A stretch of DNA of 64,000 bases from Bacillus pseudomycoides DSM 12442 (GTDB taxonomy: Bacteria > Bacillota > Bacilli > Bacillales > Bacillaceae_G), in NCBI RefSeq assembly GCF_000161455.1, contig NZ_CM000745.1, positions 4,075,131 to 4,139,130 of the forward strand, in the 5' to 3' direction. The notes below the pieces were generated by a model that made no database searches, had not been told where the DNA came from, and saw only the letters and a list, made by a program, of their open reading frames with translations. The translations under genes were made by a program, and so were the position numbers. The stretch's first letter is position 1. The number at the start of each line of letters is the position of its first letter. Positions 46,423 to 54,191 of the stretch are shown here, one piece after another.

Positions 46423-47320
46423 CCAGCGTTATAAGTACTTCTTATTCCCGATTATTTTATTATTAATAATAAGTATTGCACTCCCATATTTTCAAGAGGA
46501 GTCTAAGGTAGTGGAATATCGATACAATGAAAAAGGAGAAATTGTTGAAGCGGCTCCTTTTTCAATTTCCCGTGCACATTGGTTTGGAACGGATCGAGAA
46601 GGAGAAGATTTATTTTATAAAGTAATAGATGGGGCTAAGTACACAATTTTAATTTCATTTTTTGTGGCAGTTGCTAGAGTAATCATTTCTTTATTGATGA
46701 GCCTGTTCATTCATAATGATAAGTGGGGAATTTTTTTCTTACAACGTGTTACTGTTAGTTTGCAATTTTTTCCGCAAACGTTATTTTGTATCTTATTTCT
46801 TACACCATTTATCATTTATGAGCTACGAACGAAACCTATTGTCACAAATATAGAAGTACTATGTATACAATTTCTTGTATTCGTTTTTGTAGCAGTGCCA
46901 GGAATGACACGATTTTTTCATAAAGAAGTTCAGCAACTTTGGAACAAGGAATATGTAAAGAGTTCTTTCTTATTAGGAGGAAGCAGATGGCATGTGTTTC
47001 GAACTCATATTATGAAAGTATTACAACCACAAATTATATTTCAAATTGGAGAGCAAATGGTGCAAGTATTATTAATTATGTTACATCTTGCTCTGTTTAA
47101 ATTATTTTTAGGGGGAACGAAAATTGTTTCCGGGCAAGCTCATGATCAATTTAGTATATATGTTCCATACCTAAATGACTGGGCAAATTTAATTAGTTAT
47201 TACTATGGAGAATTAATGCTAGAGCCAAGAATTATTATAATCCCAGTTATGTTTTATATGATTCTTTTATATTGTATGACGAAAGTAGTGAACGGATATA
47301 AACATAATAGAATAGAGTAA
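46415..47320 (+). CDS. Oligopeptide/nickel-type ABC permease, OppC-like
   Basis: A 301-residue permease. An N-terminal helix is followed by the OppC-type segment HWFGTDREGEDLFYKVIDGAK (near residues 55-75), which normally reads LGTDxxGRDxxSR. Five further helices follow, with loop YVKSSFLLGGSRWHVFRTHI near 185-205. AAGGAGGAAG precedes ATG 46415, inside the previous gene. Together with the OppB-like protein it would form a heterodimeric channel, but the partners needed for transport are missing here. Confidence 0.8.
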   Translation: MHSQRYKYFLFPIILLLIISIALPYFQEESKVVEYRYNEKGEIVEAAPFSISRAHWFGTDREGEDLFYKVIDGAKYTILISFFVAVARVIISLLMSLFIHNDKWGIFFLQRVTVSLQFFPQTLFCILFLTPFIIYELRTKPIVTNIEVLCIQFLVFVFVAVPGMTRFFHKEVQQLWNKEYVKSSFLLGGSRWHVFRTHIMKVLQPQIIFQIGEQMVQVLLIMLHLALFKLFLGGTKIVSGQAHDQFSIYVPYLNDWANLISYYYGELMLEPRIIIIPVMFYMILLYCMTKVVNGYKHNRIE

Positions 47321-47517
47321 GCAGAAGATTTATATAGAGTATTATTTTTCGTCCAACGTGGTTAGAGAGTAGAGGTGAGGAAATAAAAAAGAATTTGATT
47401 TATCTTAGAGGAATTCCTTTATTTGTATAATAGCATTCTTTTTACAAAAATCCCCACAAAATAATCTGATGATATACTGATCATATTGAGAAAGCGCTTC
47501 TATGGAGGGTGATAATC

Positions 47518-47730
47518 ATGAAAAAGAAACAGTACACAAGTGTTACATTTATAAAAGCATTACTTTTAACAATTGTTCTTGGTATGTTGGCTTACTTAAT
47601 TGATGTTCCTGCTATTCGCATTCCACTCATTGGGATGACTTTAGTTCTTGGAGCAATTTCTCATGGAATGATGTTGCAACTGTATGAAGCTGGATTAGAT
47701 GATATGAAAAAATATATAGATGAAAAATGA
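47518..47730 (+). CDS. Small membrane protein, 70 residues
   Basis: Two hydrophobic segments (about 12-29 and 35-54) with a basic start MKKKQYTS and a charged tail LDDMKKYIDEK. ATG 47518 follows GGAGGGTGATA; an upstream GTG overlaps that site. A terminator follows directly. I do not recognise the family. It is preceded by a sequence AGAAAGCGCTTCTA that only loosely resembles a cre site. Confidence 0.7.
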   Translation: MKKKQYTSVTFIKALLLTIVLGMLAYLIDVPAIRIPLIGMTLVLGAISHGMMLQLYEAGLDDMKKYIDEK

Positions 47731-47731
47731 T

Positions 47732-47767
47732 TAAAAACCCTCCATTCGTTTAGATGAAGGTTTTTTT
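47732..47767 (+). terminator. Terminator of the small membrane protein gene
   Basis: AAAACCCTCCAT and ATGAAGGTTTTTTT pair with a few mismatches and end in a T-tract directly after the stop codon. Confidence 0.65.
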
Positions 47768-47772
47768 CATTT

Positions 47773-47838
47773 CTTACAAAAATGTAAGGTGATTTGTAAG
47801 AAAAATCGATAGTTGAGTAGTCGTCTTTTGGATAAACT
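47773..47838 (+). promoter_or_regulatory. Response-regulator-type promoter, copy 3
   Basis: CTTACAAAAATGTAAG (47773-47788) and a second TGTAAG (47795-47800) are followed by a 32-bp gap and TAAACT (47833-47838). TGTAAGAAAAATCGATAG is nearly identical to the sequence at 39986-40003. It lies 80 bp before the gene at 47918. Confidence 0.55.
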
Positions 47839-47917
47839 TATAGATGTAAGGTAAAAGGCAAGCACATTTTAGGTAAAATAAGCTTTAGGCACTATATGTG
47901 AAAAGGAGTAGGAGGGA

Positions 47918-48250
47918 ATGGAGAAACGTTGGACGACCCTTGCTTTGTTATCAACTAGTAATAAGATGGTACTAGATGAAGAGATGTGCCTTTTGCACTT
48001 GTTTGATCGGGAAAACGATCATTCTTCTTCACAGTTTACAATGAAGTGGTGTAAATGGAGCGAAAGTTGTAAGTTTGAAGAAGAGACCCCTAATGAAGAG
48101 CAAAGGATCATTCTCACAAACCCGATAGAGGCATGGGCCTTCCAACGTCGTAAGTGTAACGTCAAAAATCACTTAAAGAAAACTGAGCCGAGACAATTAG
48201 TTATCACTCCAGCCCCTTTTATTCTAAACTCACGCGAAAGTAACAATTAG
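47918..48250 (+). CDS. Uncharacterised protein, 110 residues
   Basis: A soluble, slightly basic protein with no signal peptide or membrane segment. Four Cys occur (C24, C45, C51, C80), and Trp is frequent (WCKWSE near 44-49). No family is recognised. AAAAGGAGTAGGAGGG precedes ATG 47918. Its promoter shares a box and spacing with two promoters ahead of the transporter at 40065, so it may respond to the same envelope signal. A strong terminator follows. Confidence 0.7.
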   Translation: MEKRWTTLALLSTSNKMVLDEEMCLLHLFDRENDHSSSQFTMKWCKWSESCKFEEETPNEEQRIILTNPIEAWAFQRRKCNVKNHLKKTEPRQLVITPAPFILNSRESNN

Positions 48251-48263
48251 ACACTGAGACACA

Positions 48264-48300
48264 GAAAAAGCATTGTAGAGGGAATCTACAATGCTTTTTT
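48264..48300 (+). terminator. Terminator
   Basis: AAAAAGCATTGTAGA and TCTACAATGCTTTTTT pair around a 5-nt loop. Its T-tract is shared with the next inverted repeat. Confidence 0.85.
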
Positions 48301-48336
48301 ATCCCGTATAAATTTCCATTTATACGGGATAAAAAA
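48295..48336. repeat. Perfect 19-bp-arm inverted repeat
   Basis: TTTTTTATCCCGTATAAAT and ATTTATACGGGATAAAAAA are exact complements around a TTCC loop. The first six T residues also form the tail of the preceding terminator, so the two hairpins exclude each other. The ATCCCGTA end resembles the tip of bcr1. Confidence 0.7.
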
Positions 48337-48454
48337 GGAATTTAGTAAAAGAGAAACATCTATATTAATTGTAAGGATGTAACGGTGAAATGTTACTATT
48401 AAAATATAAAAGTAACAAAAATGATAAAAATATTACATTTGTATTACAAAATAG

Positions 48455-48483
48455 TTGTTTATCCCTATAATTCGTAATATAAT
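48455..48483 (+). promoter_or_regulatory. Promoter of the choline-binding-repeat protein gene
   Basis: TTGTTT (48455-48460), 17 bp, TATAAT (48478-48483), about 55 bp before the start codon. Confidence 0.65.
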
Positions 48484-48539
48484 TTACTTGTAGGGTATAG
48501 AAACTAAAAAATAATTTATTATTTGGGAGACTGGGAAAA

Positions 48540-49145
48540 ATGAAAAAAATTATTTTGCTAGTTTTAATGTCTGTAATGTTTTTAGTACCTGCCGTTTCTC
48601 ATGCAGAAACAAGTGGAAATGTAAATCAGGCTGTCCCGAAAGAAGAACAAGCTATACAAAAAATGGGATGGGTAAAAGATGGAGATTCATGGTATTACTT
48701 TGATAAAGATGGAAAAGCTCATGAAGGATGGTTAAGTTATAACGGAAATTGGTATTACTTTATAGATAGAATCATGGTGCAAAAAGATTATGTTAGGGTA
48801 AATGGAAGAGATTATTATTTAGGTAATGATGGTGTTATGCAGACTGGTTGGATAGCAGATGGTGAAGATCGCTGGTTATATGCAAACCAAGATGGATCAT
48901 TCAAAACAGGTTGGGTGAAGGAAGGAAATAAGTGGTATTATATTCATCGTGGATTAATGGCAACTGGATGGGTAAGAAATGATACAGGTTGGTATTATAT
49001 GAATCCGAATGGTACGATGAAAACAGGTTGGTTACAAGAATCTGGGAACTGGTATTATTTAAAATCTGACGGTGCAATGGCAACAGGCAAACACTTAATT
49101 AATGGTACTTGGTATTCATTTAAAGATAACGGTGTTATGCTCTAG
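48540..49145 (+). CDS. Secreted protein with choline-binding-type repeats
   Basis: A 201-residue protein. Residues 1-23 form a signal peptide (hydrophobic core LLVLMSVMFLVPAVSHA). The rest is about seven tandem repeats of roughly 20 residues with the pattern GW-x-x-x-x-x-x-WYY-x-x-x-x-G-x-M-x-TG. These are cell-wall/choline-binding repeats (CW_binding_1 type). There is no catalytic domain, so the protein consists only of binding repeats. GGGAGACTGGGAAAA precedes ATG 48540. In Bacillus, whose teichoic acids usually lack choline, the ligand is unclear. Confidence 0.85.
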   Translation: MKKIILLVLMSVMFLVPAVSHAETSGNVNQAVPKEEQAIQKMGWVKDGDSWYYFDKDGKAHEGWLSYNGNWYYFIDRIMVQKDYVRVNGRDYYLGNDGVMQTGWIADGEDRWLYANQDGSFKTGWVKEGNKWYYIHRGLMATGWVRNDTGWYYMNPNGTMKTGWLQESGNWYYLKSDGAMATGKHLINGTWYSFKDNGVML

Positions 49146-49151
49146 ATATTT

Positions 49152-49206
49152 AAAAAAAGAGGCTGTCGAAAGTAGTTGAATTAGCTACTTTCGACAGCCT
49201 TTTTTT
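49152..49206 (+). terminator. Strong terminator
   Basis: AGGCTGTCGAAAGTAG and CTACTTTCGACAGCCT form a perfect 16-bp stem followed by TTTTTT. Confidence 0.9.
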
Positions 49207-49369
49207 ATTCCGTAAATAGAGAGGTGTGCATAGGGAATTTTGCTTTCTTGAAGGTAATTGAATCTTTAAGAAAAATCCATTTCATCTGCATCTCATATTT
49301 ACATAACAGATATATTCTATAAATACATCCGATGCGATGTGAAAAAAGTATACTAAGGAGAGATATAAA

Positions 49370-49861
49370 ATGAAAAAGAAACTTTTACCAATCTGTGCGA
49401 TGGCACTTTTATCAGTAGGATATTCTTCGGTAGCAAGTGCGTCTACTGGGACAATGACAAAGGAAGAAGTAGCACAAGTACAGCAAGATACAACGAAAAA
49501 AGAAGCAGCAATGCAGGAACAACAAAAACAAGATAAGATGAAAAAAGAAGCGGCAGTGCAAGAGCAACAAAAACAAGATCAAATGAAAAAAGAAGCGGTA
49601 GTGCAAGAGCAACAAAAACAAGATCAAATGAAAAAAGAAGCAGCAATGCAGGAACAGCAAAAACAAGATAAGATGAAAAAAGAAGGAATTCAAGAGCAAC
49701 AAAAACAAGATAAGATGAAAAAAGAAGCAGCAGTGCAAGCTACAAAAGGTGAAAAACTACCAAATACAGCATCAAATAGCATAACAATGATGACGTTAAG
49801 CGCGTGCCTTGTAGCATTAGGATCATTGTTTGGATTTACGCGCCGTAAAATTAAAGCGTAA
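49370..49861 (+). CDS. basI: LPNTA surface protein with Lys/Gln repeats (BasI-like)
   Basis: A 163-residue precursor. It has a signal peptide (about 1-25, ending ASA) and then about five tandem 13-15-residue repeats of the form KKEAAxQEQQKQDxM, a highly charged region likely to be helical. The sorting signal LPNTA (near 131) is followed by a hydrophobic segment and the basic tail RRKIKA. LPNTA is the motif cleaved by sortase C in B. anthracis, whose substrate BasI is encoded beside srtC; a class D sortase follows here. A terminator separates the two genes. The BasI name rests on motif and context. Confidence 0.85.
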   Translation: MKKKLLPICAMALLSVGYSSVASASTGTMTKEEVAQVQQDTTKKEAAMQEQQKQDKMKKEAAVQEQQKQDQMKKEAVVQEQQKQDQMKKEAAMQEQQKQDKMKKEGIQEQQKQDKMKKEAAVQATKGEKLPNTASNSITMMTLSACLVALGSLFGFTRRKIKA

Positions 49862-49908
49862 AACAAAATATAAATTAGTCTATAAAGAATGGGATAATTT
49901 CATATATT

Positions 49909-49938
49909 AAAAATGGTAGGATATCCCTACCATTTTTT
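49909..49938 (+). terminator. Terminator between basI and srtC
   Basis: AAAAATGGTAGG and CCTACCATTTTTT pair around a 5-nt loop (ATATC). It lies 17 nt before the sortase start codon. Confidence 0.85.
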
Positions 49939-49954
49939 GCATGGAGGGATTAAA

Positions 49955-50575
49955 GTGAGACTTATAAATCGTATTGGATTTGCTTTCATGATAGTCGGTA
50001 TTCTTATGGGGACGTATTATTTTTTTGAATGGTATAAAGGAAAAAGTTCCGCACAAGATTTAACGACAGAAGAGATAAAGCATTTTGAAAAAATAGAATT
50101 AAAAGGGCATTCCACTGAAACATCTGTGAATTCTCAAGTACCTTCTTCTCAAATGCAATATAAAGAAGGAGAGAAAGTAGCGATGTTAAATATCCCAAAA
50201 ATAAAGAAGAAGTTCTCTATATATTGGGGGGCAAGTGATACCACATTGAAAAAAGGGGTAGGTATGTTTGTTAGTGATATGACAACAGCTCCATCTGAAG
50301 GAGGACACACTGTACTGAGTGGACATCGCGATACTGTATTTACAGAGCTAGGAGAGCTTAAAGAAAAAGATAACCTCATTGTGGAATACGATAATAAGAT
50401 TTATACTTATGAAATTCAAAAAATGTGGATTACACATGCGGATGATCGCACAGTCATAGTAAAGAAAGAAGAACCAACATTAACGCTGACGACGTGCTAT
50501 CCATTTGATTATATAGGTGATGCACCAGATCGATATATTATTGAAGCGAAATTGATTTCTACTGATTCAAAATGA
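49955..50575 (+). CDS. srtC: Class D sortase (SrtC-like)
   Basis: A 206-residue transpeptidase with an N-terminal membrane anchor (about 7-25) and the sortase barrel at 70-200. Catalytic His lies in LSGHRDTVF (near 116), Cys in LTLTTCYPFDY (near 178) and Arg in APDRYIIEA (near 190). GTG 49955 follows GGAGGG by 8 nt. The class D type and the adjacent LPNTA substrate fit B. anthracis SrtC, which anchors BasI and BasH to the wall and is linked to sporulation. A two-component pair follows. Confidence 0.9.
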   Translation: MRLINRIGFAFMIVGILMGTYYFFEWYKGKSSAQDLTTEEIKHFEKIELKGHSTETSVNSQVPSSQMQYKEGEKVAMLNIPKIKKKFSIYWGASDTTLKKGVGMFVSDMTTAPSEGGHTVLSGHRDTVFTELGELKEKDNLIVEYDNKIYTYEIQKMWITHADDRTVIVKKEEPTLTLTTCYPFDYIGDAPDRYIIEAKLISTDSK

Positions 50576-50628
50576 GAGTATAGTACTCTGTCTTTAGCTA
50601 TTTAGAATGAGAGAAGGGGGAAGGGAAT

Positions 50629-51318
50629 ATGACAAAAACAATTTTAATTGTTGAGGATGAAGATATTTTACGCGAAATATTGAAAGATTATTTTCTAAAT
50701 GAACAATATAAAGTACTTGAGGCAAGAGATGGGAAAGAAGCTTTATCCTTGTTTGAAGAAGAAGAGGTTCATTTAGTTATTCTTGATATCATGTTACCGG
50801 AATTGGATGGTTGGTCTGTTTGCCGAAGAATCCGTAAAACGTCTCAAGTGCCGATTATTATGCTCACGGCACGTGTGGATGAAGACGATACGTTACTTGG
50901 ATTTGAGTTAGGAGCGGATGATTATGTAACGAAGCCATATAGTCCGCCTATTTTACTAGCGAGGGCAAAGCGATTACTTGAAAGTCGAATACTTACAAGT
51001 AAATCTCCAAGTAATGAAGATGATACGCTATCTATTCATGGAATTTGTGTTCATTTCCCATCACGTATCGTTACGATAGAGGGAGTGGACATTAATTTAA
51101 CACATACAGAGTTTGAGATATTGACCTATTTTATGCAGAATCAATGGATTGTTTTGACAAGAGAGCAATTGATTTCAAGAATTTGGGGATATGAATTTGC
51201 TGGTGATGACCGGACAGTGAATAGTCATATCCGTAATTTACGAAATAAATTAGGAGATAAAGCAAAGTACATTACGACTGTTGTTCGGATGGGGTATAAA
51301 TTTGAGGGGAATGTATGA
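50629..51318 (+). CDS. OmpR-family response regulator of the sortase locus
   Basis: A 229-residue regulator. The receiver domain carries D9-type acidic residues (VEDED), phospho-acceptor D in VILDIMLPELDG (near 53), T in MLTARV and K in DYVTKPYSPP. A winged-helix domain follows (DDRTVNSHIRNLRNKLG). GAGAAGGGGGAAGGG lies upstream of ATG 50629. It overlaps the kinase gene by 4 bp and is probably cotranscribed with srtC. Confidence 0.92.
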   Translation: MTKTILIVEDEDILREILKDYFLNEQYKVLEARDGKEALSLFEEEEVHLVILDIMLPELDGWSVCRRIRKTSQVPIIMLTARVDEDDTLLGFELGADDYVTKPYSPPILLARAKRLLESRILTSKSPSNEDDTLSIHGICVHFPSRIVTIEGVDINLTHTEFEILTYFMQNQWIVLTREQLISRIWGYEFAGDDRTVNSHIRNLRNKLGDKAKYITTVVRMGYKFEGNV

Positions 51319-53114
51319 GAAAAGGGATTGTACTCAAATTATTTATTCTTACAACAGCACTATGCATGTTGATTTTAGCGACGATTTTTATTGGACAAAC
51401 GATATTTTTCAAACAATATTATGCCAACAGAAAAGTAAATGATATTCAAACAAATATAAGCTCCTTTGAGAGAGAGTATTTGAATAGTGATGGTAACACA
51501 GAAGCAATTCAGAAACTGGAACAAGATTTTTATAGAGAAAATAATACATGGATTACAGCATTAGATAGTGATGGAAATTTAAAACATGCGACTGATTTTT
51601 ATTTAGAAGTAAAGCTGGATCGGCTATCGCAGAAGGAACTTGGAAAAACAAACCTTACAATCCCTCTCTATTATCTTATGGGGATAGAAGAGATTGAAAA
51701 TGAAAAAATGCCGTATTTTTCAGGGTTGCAAATTTCAGTTTATGGGATGGTTAGAGATTCTACAGTTGTTCCTGCTGTATTAAATTTAAGTAAGGGTATA
51801 AATTGGTCCAACAAGCCATTAGATAAGAAAATAAATGAAATAGCTCCTAAGGTGAAAGAGGAAAAGAAAAGTGCTGCTCAAGTTCCTAGTACTGGTTTTG
51901 GGGGAACTGTTACAAAAGTGCAACTACCTGATAGTAAAGGGATAGTGAATCCACTTTATAAAAACACTTTGTTCTTGGAGAGTATAAAAGAATTTCAAGC
52001 GGACTTACTGTTAAATGAAAATAAAGATAACAATGATGCCTTAAGAATAAATGACTATGAAAAAAATGATATAAAATATAAATTATTAATCAAACCGATA
52101 AAGGAAAAGGATGGCTCTTTAACATATATATTCGCGATGGCGTCCTTGCAGCCCGTAGATGAAGCAGTGCAAATGGTAAAGGATTATTATGTATATATTA
52201 TTGCATTTGTGCTAGTACTTACCTTGTTGGCATCTTTTTATTACTCAAAACAAATTGCAAAACCGCTATTACGAATTAATGATACAACGAAAAAAATTGC
52301 ACATTTAGATTTTTCGGAAAGAATCCCAATTACTTCAAAAGATGAGATTGGCGATTTATCTAACAACATTAATATATTATCAAATACATTGCACACACAT
52401 ATTGAACAATTAGAACAAGATATTGAAAAAGAAAGAAAGCTAGAAAATACGAGAAAAGAATTTATTTCAGGTGTCTCACATGAATTGAAAACACCACTAA
52501 GTATTATGAAAAGCTGTATTTCGATTCTAAAAGATGGGGTAGCCGAACATAAGAAAGAATATTATTTTCAGGCAATGGAAAAAGAAGTGGATAAGATGGA
52601 TATGTTAATTTTGGACATGCTGGAGTTAGCTAAATTTGAATCTGGCACGTATAAAATGCAGATGGATACTTTTCATATTGATGAGGTCATTGAGCATATA
52701 TGTGGACAACTATCATTAGAAATAGAGAAGAAACAACTTCATATTCACAAACACATATCTCCAGCTCAAGTTGTTGCAAATCAACATCGCATTGAGCAAG
52801 TAATTGTCAATTTCATTACGAATGCAATCCGTTATACACCTGAAAAAGAGGATATTATTATTTCTACAATAGATGAGCTAAATCAAATAAAGATTTGTAT
52901 AGAAAATAAAGGCACTCATATTGAAGAAGAACAATTAGATAAAATATGGGACCGTTTTTACCGTATAGATACAGCTCGTCAACGTTCAAACGGTGGAACG
53001 GGACTCGGACTTGCTATTTCCAAAAATATTTTGGAACTTCATGGCGTAGAGTATGGTGTAAATAATACAGCAGATGGTGTGTTGTTTTACTTCTATTTAA
53101 ATAAAAAAGTGTAG
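51315..53114 (+). CDS. Sensor histidine kinase of the sortase locus
   Basis: A 599-residue kinase. Membrane helices lie at about 7-28 and 290-310 and enclose an extracytoplasmic sensor domain of about 260 residues. HAMP lies near 310-365, the phospho-acceptor His in FISGVSHELKTPLS (near 390), and the ATPase domain has NFITNAIRYT and NGGTGLGLAISKN. It pairs with the preceding regulator by overlapping genes. The ligand is unknown; the large external domain sets it apart from the Bce-type kinase at 33553. Confidence 0.92.
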   Translation: MRKGIVLKLFILTTALCMLILATIFIGQTIFFKQYYANRKVNDIQTNISSFEREYLNSDGNTEAIQKLEQDFYRENNTWITALDSDGNLKHATDFYLEVKLDRLSQKELGKTNLTIPLYYLMGIEEIENEKMPYFSGLQISVYGMVRDSTVVPAVLNLSKGINWSNKPLDKKINEIAPKVKEEKKSAAQVPSTGFGGTVTKVQLPDSKGIVNPLYKNTLFLESIKEFQADLLLNENKDNNDALRINDYEKNDIKYKLLIKPIKEKDGSLTYIFAMASLQPVDEAVQMVKDYYVYIIAFVLVLTLLASFYYSKQIAKPLLRINDTTKKIAHLDFSERIPITSKDEIGDLSNNINILSNTLHTHIEQLEQDIEKERKLENTRKEFISGVSHELKTPLSIMKSCISILKDGVAEHKKEYYFQAMEKEVDKMDMLILDMLELAKFESGTYKMQMDTFHIDEVIEHICGQLSLEIEKKQLHIHKHISPAQVVANQHRIEQVIVNFITNAIRYTPEKEDIIISTIDELNQIKICIENKGTHIEEEQLDKIWDRFYRIDTARQRSNGGTGLGLAISKNILELHGVEYGVNNTADGVLFYFYLNKKV

Positions 53115-53140
53115 TAGGATTTGTCTAAATACACAGAATG

Positions 53141-53181
53141 AAAAAGGTCTTTCTCAGTAGAGAAAGGCCTTTTGGTTTTTA
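53141..53181 (+). terminator. Terminator of the sortase-two-component operon
   Basis: AAAAGGTCTTTCTC and GAGAAAGGCCTTTT pair around AGTA and end in GGTTTTTA. The final T residues are also the 5' end of a bcr1 fragment. Confidence 0.8.
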
Positions 53182-53232
53182 TCCCGTATTAACGGGCAGT
53201 AAGACCCCCACCTTCACTTCGTTTAGAGGAGG
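53178..53232 (+). repeat. bcr1 fragment (5' end)
   Basis: TTTATCCCGTATTAACGGGC then AGTAAGACCCCCACCT matches the beginning of bcr1. It then degenerates into GAGGAGGGGATCTTC, and the 3' half is absent. Confidence 0.7.
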
Positions 53233-53272
53233 GGATCTTCTCGGTTAAAATGATAAAAAATAAGACTGCCAT

Positions 53273-53941
53273 TTAGGCACTCTTATTTTTAAAATTTATA
53301 TTATGCGCACCAATACTTTTAAATAAGCGTGGTGAAGTTGAAAACAGGAGTAGTAGTAATACTGTGCATAATGCAAATGAACCGAGCATTGTACTACCAT
53401 TCACGATCAATGAATAAAGAACAGCTGACTGTCCTGGTGGTGCGTACTTCCCAAAGAAGATAACACCAGCAATAAAGTGACAGAAATAACGGGCAAAGCT
53501 ACCAACAAATGTAGCAAGGATAATATAAAAAAGCGCCTTTTTCCCTTGCCCGCTTTTTGATGAAGGTTTATCTTTGCGGCTACCAATGTCGGATTGTACG
53601 TTAGATGTATGTTGGTTGTTCGCAAGTGCCTTTTGAATTGGACGATAGAATAAACCAGCAAAACCGATAAAAGCAAATGCAACGAAGTACTCAATAAACG
53701 CTTGAACTGGCGTTAAAATGTAAACATCGCCGACTACAATTTGTAGTAGACCCCAAATGAGTCCTCCTAAGAAAGCAGTTTTAAAGCCCCAGCGGTAAGC
53801 GATAATAAAAATAGGAATCATTGCAAATGAAACAGAACCGCCTGTTGGAAGTTTAATTGATAGTGGTAAAATGTCGATGATCAAGGCGAAGGCTGCAAGG
53901 ATTGCAGATTCAATCATCGCTTGTAAATTGGTGTTACGCAT
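53273..53941 (-). CDS. thiT: Thiamine transporter substrate-binding subunit ThiT (ECF type)
   Basis: A 222-residue membrane protein of the ThiT/YuaJ family, the substrate-specific S component of an energy-coupling-factor transporter. Six helices are visible, with the ThiT pattern MIESAILAAFALIIDILP and FVGSFARYFCHFIAGVIFFG (thiamine-binding W/H-rich helices). A polar insert (about 112-140) joins helices 4 and 5. ATG 53941 follows AGGGGGATTAACAAC. A TPP riboswitch precedes it, which supports thiamine as substrate. The shared ECF energising module is not in the window. Confidence 0.93.
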   Translation of the reverse strand: MRNTNLQAMIESAILAAFALIIDILPLSIKLPTGGSVSFAMIPIFIIAYRWGFKTAFLGGLIWGLLQIVVGDVYILTPVQAFIEYFVAFAFIGFAGLFYRPIQKALANNQHTSNVQSDIGSRKDKPSSKSGQGKKALFYIILATFVGSFARYFCHFIAGVIFFGKYAPPGQSAVLYSLIVNGSTMLGSFALCTVLLLLLFSTSPRLFKSIGAHNINFKNKSA

Positions 53942-54047
53942 GTTGTTAATCCCCCTAAATCCAAGTTGCACAAAAAAGAATACTTATCATAGGGAGATAT
54001 GAAATACGTAAGTAGAAAAAGAATGAGGTATTTCAAGTTCAACGTTT

Positions 54048-54131
54048 GCACAATTCCTACGTTAGCATTAACTAACAGGTTCTAAGGGTCGGAACGAAGT
54101 GTTCCCTCTCAGCAGCAAAGCTCCCCCTGTG
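54048..54131 (-). ncRNA. TPP riboswitch (THI element) of thiT
   Basis: On the minus strand the conserved THI-box parts are present in order: ACAGGGGGAGC, GCTGAGAGGGAAC, GACCCTTAGAACCTG, TTAGTTAATGCTAACGTAGG. It would turn thiT off when thiamine pyrophosphate is plentiful. About 105 bases separate it from the start codon; no clear terminator stem is seen, so the mode of action is open. Confidence 0.9.
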
Positions 54132-54159
54132 ATAACGAGATTCTTTATTTGTTAGGTTT

Positions 54160-54188
54160 ATTGTAATTGAAATGGATGAGAATGGCAA
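54160..54188 (-). promoter_or_regulatory. thiT promoter
   Basis: On the minus strand TTGCCA (54188-54183), 17 bp, TACAAT (54165-54160), about 30 bp before the riboswitch. A family A repeat begins directly upstream of the -35. Confidence 0.7.
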
Positions 54189-54191
54189 ATG

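Noticed and set aside
47489..47502. Possible cre site AGAAAGCGCTTCTA before the 70-residue membrane protein
   Set aside because: Only 11 of 14 positions fit, and the outer bases that matter for CcpA are wrong.
49412..49738. Minus-strand frame rich in FFFHLILFLLL repeats, resembling a membrane protein
   Set aside because: It is the antisense of the Lys/Gln repeats of the LPNTA protein; the pattern comes from the complement of AAA and CAA codons.
49480..49740. Regular repeats that could suggest a CRISPR array
   Set aside because: They are in-frame coding repeats of the surface protein with no unique spacers.
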